DNA of 64,000 nucleotides from Verrucomicrobia subdivision 3 bacterium UBA693 (GTDB lineage Bacteria; Verrucomicrobiota; Verrucomicrobiia; Limisphaerales; UBA8199), in assembly GCA_002298785.1 (NCBI GenBank), contig DBMR01000011.1, forward strand, positions 1 through 64,000. The letters are read 5' to 3'. The notes beneath the pieces are model-generated. The model did not search any database. It saw only the letters and a program-made list of their open reading frames with translations, and was not told the origin of the DNA. Positions 60,556 through 64,000 of the stretch are shown piece after piece; position 1 is the first letter of the stretch; the number at the start of each line of letters is the position of its first letter. Position numbers and translations under genes: made by a program.

Positions 60556-61761
60556 TCACGTTCCTTGCTCCTCGAATTCTTCTGGTAACCGGATTGGGTA
60601 TCGGCCGTATTCACGCACGAGCTTCACAATGTAATCGTAGGTTTGGCCGGACACCGCGCTGCTGACCGAATGATCGGATTGGAAGATAAAGCCACCACCC
60701 CTGGCGGCGTTTAGCTTGCGCAGCACCTCACGGCGAATGGCCTGGCGGTCACCGCTTTCCCAGACCTGGATGTCGCTGTTCCCGCAGAAACCGATGCGAT
60801 GACTATATTGACGGCGCAGTTCTACGGCGTCCATGCCCGCCTTCACTTCCAGTGGATTATAGGCGTCAACTTGCAGCTCGAGGTAATCTTCAAAGATCGC
60901 CTTGACGTTGCCGCAACCGTGGTAAATCACCGGCAACCCGGCCGAATGCGCTGCCTCCACCATTTGCCGGACCCAGGGCTTGAAATACTTGCGCCAATAG
61001 GCCGGCGACATGAAGGTGCCTTTCTTATAGGCGACGTCTCCCCAAATAACGAATCCGTCGAGCAACCCGGCGCCGGCTTCAATCTCCGCCCGAGCCATGT
61101 CCAGATAGTATGCGCCCAGGCGATTAATCACTTCCCCCATGCGCTCCGGATACAGCGCCATCCACAGCAACATGTTTTGCTGCCCAACCAAGCGGGTGAG
61201 ACATTCGCTAACCTCGATGATGCTGCCAAACACCGGAAAATCCGGGCGCAACGATTTGACCGTCTCAATCCAGGGGGGTGAATGGCGCTGGAACCCGTCC
61301 CCTACCCCGGCAATTTGATTGTCGCCAGCGGCGTAAAACCTCCGGGTATCACGAGCGGCGTCGAATTCCGCCGCCTCGAGCTTTTCAAAGGTGTCGGTCT
61401 CCCAGGCGTGCATTTCCGGCATGGGAAACTCAAAATGCTTGTGCATTACCGCGCCAAAACCGGTCTTCACCACGACGGCTTCACTGGTCTCTGACAGTGT
61501 TTCGAACGGGCGAATCCACGGATCCATATTCGGCACGGTGACAATCCAGTCCAGGTCGTAATGATAATAGGGACTGGCACCGGCACCGAGGCCCAGTTCC
61601 CGGCGCCAACGCTCAGTAAAACTGCCCCAGAAAAAATCGCTGATCGGCACCCGATCCGGTTCCTCGTGGCGCAGCGCCAGGTTCATGCGCTCGAGCTTGC
61701 GCCGGGCGCTTTCGTTGCGACCGATTTCGCCCACTCTTCCCGCAGTGTTGAACATGCTCAT
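60556..61761 (-). CDS. UroD/MtaA-fold putative methyltransferase (first)
   Basis: Protein of 401 residues from MSMFNTAG at 61761; seven more residues precede it in the longer frame. It has the family N-terminus (RKLERMNLALRHEEPDRVPI), PVIYHGCGNVKAIFEDYLEL with H-x-C, and RIGFCGNSDI with the later Cys. So it has the same zinc-site pattern as the two at 53.8 and 55 kb. Its sequence is closest to large PVC clades of the family. It lies 15-35 bases after the lipoprotein mutarotase gene. Confidence 0.88.
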   Translation of the reverse strand: MSMFNTAGRVGEIGRNESARRKLERMNLALRHEEPDRVPISDFFWGSFTERWRRELGLGAGASPYYHYDLDWIVTVPNMDPWIRPFETLSETSEAVVVKTGFGAVMHKHFEFPMPEMHAWETDTFEKLEAAEFDAARDTRRFYAAGDNQIAGVGDGFQRHSPPWIETVKSLRPDFPVFGSIIEVSECLTRLVGQQNMLLWMALYPERMGEVINRLGAYYLDMARAEIEAGAGLLDGFVIWGDVAYKKGTFMSPAYWRKYFKPWVRQMVEAAHSAGLPVIYHGCGNVKAIFEDYLELQVDAYNPLEVKAGMDAVELRRQYSHRIGFCGNSDIQVWESGDRQAIRREVLRKLNAARGGGFIFQSDHSVSSAVSGQTYDYIVKLVREYGRYPIRLPEEFEEQGT

Positions 61762-61795
61762 GTTCACAGGCCCGAGGCGCAAGCGCCCGAAGGGG

Positions 61796-62197
61796 CTATT
61801 TCAAAAAGTACACTTCTTTCGTGTCGGACCAGATTTTGCCTTTTGCTGCCGCATCAGGCAGCGGTGACTGGCACGGATCAGTCTCCTTCCACCAACGCAC
61901 GGTCTCCGGGTCGGCGGCCATTCGTTTCATATCCGCGTCGAAGTCCTTCCCCACGTATTCCAGGTAGGCGAACAGATAGAGTTGCCCGTTGATTTCCCGT
62001 TCATGGATTGAAAAATTCTGGATATGGCAGGCCTTGATCATCTTGTTCACGCCGGGCCAGGGGTGGGCGTGCAGGTCCCGGTAAACAGCCGCTTTCTCGG
62101 GCTTCAGGCCGGTGACCCAGGCGTATCGCTGCGGTGCCGTCCGCGTGGCACAACCGGCCAGCAACAACGCGAGCAGGAAGCAGGGAATGGTTTTCAT
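61796..62197 (-). CDS. Lipoprotein L-rhamnose mutarotase paralog
   Basis: Protein of 133 residues with a lipoprotein signal peptide (FLLALLLAGCAT, lipobox LAGC). The mature part is a RhaM-family mutarotase: YRDLHAHPWPGVNKM with the catalytic His, SIHEREINGQLYLFAYLEY, and ADPETVRWW. Family members are normally cytosolic; an exported, membrane-anchored form suggests anomer conversion before uptake by the symporter encoded just upstream. It is in the same operon. Confidence 0.88.
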   Translation of the reverse strand: MKTIPCFLLALLLAGCATRTAPQRYAWVTGLKPEKAAVYRDLHAHPWPGVNKMIKACHIQNFSIHEREINGQLYLFAYLEYVGKDFDADMKRMAADPETVRWWKETDPCQSPLPDAAAKGKIWSDTKEVYFLK

Positions 62198-62205
62198 AAA
62201 GTCAG

Positions 62206-63900
62206 TTATCGAAAAACAACATATAACACCGCAAACACCAGCAGCACAGCCACCGTCGCGAGCCGGTAATTCCCCAGGCCGCGCCCGCCCGCATTACCGC
62301 GTAATGGCTCGCGCCAATCGTTCCAGATGAGTGCGCGGGCCTCGGCTTTGAGCGGTTCGGGAAACAGGAATGTGGCCGCCACCATTATCACCACGCAGGC
62401 GATCAGCAACCCGAACGCGATCAGCATGAAGTCGCCGCGGTAGATATTATTCCAGTCGAGATAAAAGGCGCCGAAGCCCAGTCCCATTCCTCCCACCAAA
62501 GTGATAAACGCGGCTTTCCCCGAGGCCCGCTCCCAAAAAACGCCCAGCAGGAAGACTGCAGTGATGGGCGGAGCAACGTACGAAATGAGTTTGTTGATGC
62601 CTTCAAAGATCGTGGTGTAGTGGCCGAAGAGCGGGGAGGCGACTATGGCCAGGATGGTGCCCACCACGGTGGTCACTTTGCCAATGGTCACCAACTGGTG
62701 ATCGCTAATCTCCGGTTGATGGCGCTTGAACAAATCGTAAGCCACCAGGGTGGCGGTCGAATTAAGGGCGGCGGAGCAGGTCTGCATGGCGGCGGCCAGC
62801 ATCGCGGCCGCGACCAGTCCTTTAAGCCCCGTTGGAAGCAGGTGCGTGATCAGAAAGGTGTAGGTGTCGGCCGCCGTCAACGGGGCCTCGCCGCCAAACG
62901 CCTGGCGCTGCACCAGCGCCACACAAATCACTCCGGGCAATACGAAAAAGAACACCGGCCAGATCTTCAGGAAAGCACAGAACAACGGGCCGAGCCGGGC
63001 ATGCTTTTCGTCCCTGGCCGCCAGCACCCGTTGCACAATGGTCTGGTCACAGCACCAGTACCAGATGCCCAGCACCGGGTAGCCAAGCAGAATGGAATAC
63101 CAGGCCAGGCCGGAGGGGTCGCTGGAACTGCGCGCCATGTGCAGAAAGTTGCCGGTGCCCCAGGTAACCTTGCTATCCGTTACGGACAGCGGATGCGAGT
63201 GCGAGGCCAAAGTTTGGGCTAGTTCGTTCCAACCGCCAATTTTCAAATAGCCAACCACCGTGATCACGACCGCACCGACTAGCAGCAGGACAGTTTGCAC
63301 GCTTTCGGTCCAAACCACCGCCAGCAAACCGCCGAGCATCGTGTAAACGCCGGTCAGCAATCCGAGCAAAATGATGAACACCAGGAGGGCGTCCACGCCG
63401 AAAATCGTGGCCCCCGGCAACATCCCCAGGATACCGCGCAACACCCAGGCCGCCGTGTACAGAGCCACGCCCATATGAATCACAATCGCCGAAAACAGCG
63501 ACACCGCCGACAACACATCCCGGCAGGACCGATTAAAACGGCGCTCCAGAAAATCCGGCAAGGTGGCCACTTTCGACCGCAGATACAGAGGCGCGAAGAA
63601 GAGCGAAAGCAGGATGAGTGTGAAACCCGCCATCCACTCGAAATTGCCAAATACCAGGCCGAACTTGTAGGCCGTCTCCGCGAGGCTGACCAGGTGCACC
63701 GTCGAGATGTTGGCCGCGAACATCGCCAACCCAATGACCGGCCAGGTCAGCGTGTTACCCGCCAGGAAATAATGCCCACCTTCGCCGCCGCTCTCCCCTT
63801 TCCGCCGCAGGAACCCGGCCGCAACGCCCAAACCCACCACCGCCAGCAGATAGAGGGAGATGATTCCCCAGTCCAATTGAGTCATGCCGGTGTTCATCAT
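62206..63900 (-). CDS. Sodium/solute symporter (SSS family, SGLT-like)
   Basis: Membrane protein of 564 residues with about 13-14 segments. The SSS signature includes YFLAGNTLTWPVIGLAMFAANIS, STVHLVSLAE, the GGLLAVVWTESVQTVLL segment, and SGLT-type WYWCCDQTIVQRVLAARD. It uses the Na+ gradient to import a sugar. Its place ahead of two L-rhamnose mutarotases and a glycosidase implies an L-deoxysugar or related monosaccharide. It starts about 50 bases after a partial upstream gene. Confidence 0.93.
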   Translation of the reverse strand: MMNTGMTQLDWGIISLYLLAVVGLGVAAGFLRRKGESGGEGGHYFLAGNTLTWPVIGLAMFAANISTVHLVSLAETAYKFGLVFGNFEWMAGFTLILLSLFFAPLYLRSKVATLPDFLERRFNRSCRDVLSAVSLFSAIVIHMGVALYTAAWVLRGILGMLPGATIFGVDALLVFIILLGLLTGVYTMLGGLLAVVWTESVQTVLLLVGAVVITVVGYLKIGGWNELAQTLASHSHPLSVTDSKVTWGTGNFLHMARSSSDPSGLAWYSILLGYPVLGIWYWCCDQTIVQRVLAARDEKHARLGPLFCAFLKIWPVFFFVLPGVICVALVQRQAFGGEAPLTAADTYTFLITHLLPTGLKGLVAAAMLAAAMQTCSAALNSTATLVAYDLFKRHQPEISDHQLVTIGKVTTVVGTILAIVASPLFGHYTTIFEGINKLISYVAPPITAVFLLGVFWERASGKAAFITLVGGMGLGFGAFYLDWNNIYRGDFMLIAFGLLIACVVIMVAATFLFPEPLKAEARALIWNDWREPLRGNAGGRGLGNYRLATVAVLLVFAVLYVVFR

Positions 63901-63954
63901 GCTGGAGTCTGGCCAGGAATCAATGGCGGTGAGAATATGGTCCTCAACCGAGCC

Positions 63955-64000
63955 TCACTTGAAGATTTGAAGCTCGTCAATCGTCGGGCCGTCTTTCGCT
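63955..64000 (-). CDS. C-terminal end of a LamG/concanavalin-type protein (partial)
   Basis: The last 14 codons of a minus-strand gene enter from the window edge and read AKDGPTIDELQIFK before the stop. The IDELQIF ending is typical of LamG/concanavalin A-like glucanase domains. It lies 54 bases ahead of the symporter and is probably the preceding gene of the same cluster. Confidence 0.5.
   Translation of the reverse strand, partial: AKDGPTIDELQIFK

Noticed and set aside
53834..61761. HemE (uroporphyrinogen decarboxylase) annotation for the three UroD-fold genes
   Set aside because: They carry H-x-C...C zinc-site patterns and lie in a sugar cluster, with no other heme genes nearby.

Overview
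The window reads as chromosomal DNA from a free-living Verrucomicrobiota bacterium (Limisphaerales/Pedosphaerales type). The main clues are: prepilin-type proteins ending in an H-x-DG-type motif, many secreted glycoside hydrolases, several uroporphyrinogen-decarboxylase-fold proteins next to sugar genes, DUF5703 and DUF5069 proteins, HYR/FG-GAP surface proteins and a sAC-like cyclase-ATPase-TPR regulator. The lineage is inferred from gene content; no rRNA is present.

1-2,460: an RNA-rich accessory region. Eight tRNA-like genes lie on the minus strand (Gly-GCC, Trp-CCA, Ala-TGC, fMet-like CAT, Tyr-GTA, Asp-GTC, Arg-TCT, Asn-GTT in transcription order). They are separated by degenerate TGCAGAATG-type spacers, with an S23/IVP-type four-helix-bundle gene between two of them. 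All eight carry G at T-loop position 55, and seven have A-G where G18-G19 is expected. This coordinated change of the tRNA elbow is the most unusual observation in the window. Upstream lies a gene-free structured stretch with strong hairpin terminators.

2,526-17,434: an accessory region. It holds a secreted alpha/beta hydrolase, an E. coli-like hipBA module with a very clear operator and leaderless promoter, a divergent sigma-54 redox-type regulator with an AhpD/PNPOx/DUF1348 operon and three enhancer palindromes, a GH51 arabinofuranosidase, a VOC protein, a second hipBA module, and a compact operon of SDH-type ClpP-fold protease, RlaP-like nucleotidyltransferase, SMI1/KNR4-TPR protein and a second nucleotidyltransferase lacking its start. 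Gene remnants (GH92 C-terminus, an unidentified C-terminus, a tRNA-Lys-like piece) show repeated deletions here.

17,735-34,000: secreted and carbohydrate genes (hypothetical lipoprotein, FG-GAP protein, PQQ sugar dehydrogenase with heme c, large secreted hypothetical, MFS transporter, GH36 alpha-galactosidase), a Ca2+/H+ antiporter and the cyclase-AAA-TPR regulator.

34,175-52,023: a 1,988-residue secreted C25 (gingipain-type) peptidase with a 19-copy SAFSP repeat, an M20 amidohydrolase, an FHS-type sugar symporter, a lytic transglycosylase, a CAP-domain protein, and core genes (thiH-thiS, a TlpA-like thioredoxin, a LAB_N membrane protein with a zinc ribbon, a pseudopilin).

52,116-64,000: a minus-strand deoxysugar/polysaccharide cluster. 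It runs from a Na+/solute symporter through a lipoprotein L-rhamnose mutarotase, a UroD-fold protein, a DUF5703/LamG glycosidase, a cytosolic mutarotase, a fatty-acid-hydroxylase-like membrane protein and two more UroD-fold proteins to a hydrolase-SGNH fusion. The three UroD-fold proteins keep an H-x-C...C zinc site like MtaA-type methyltransferases. One inference is that the cluster handles methylated L-rhamnose/L-fucose-type sugars.
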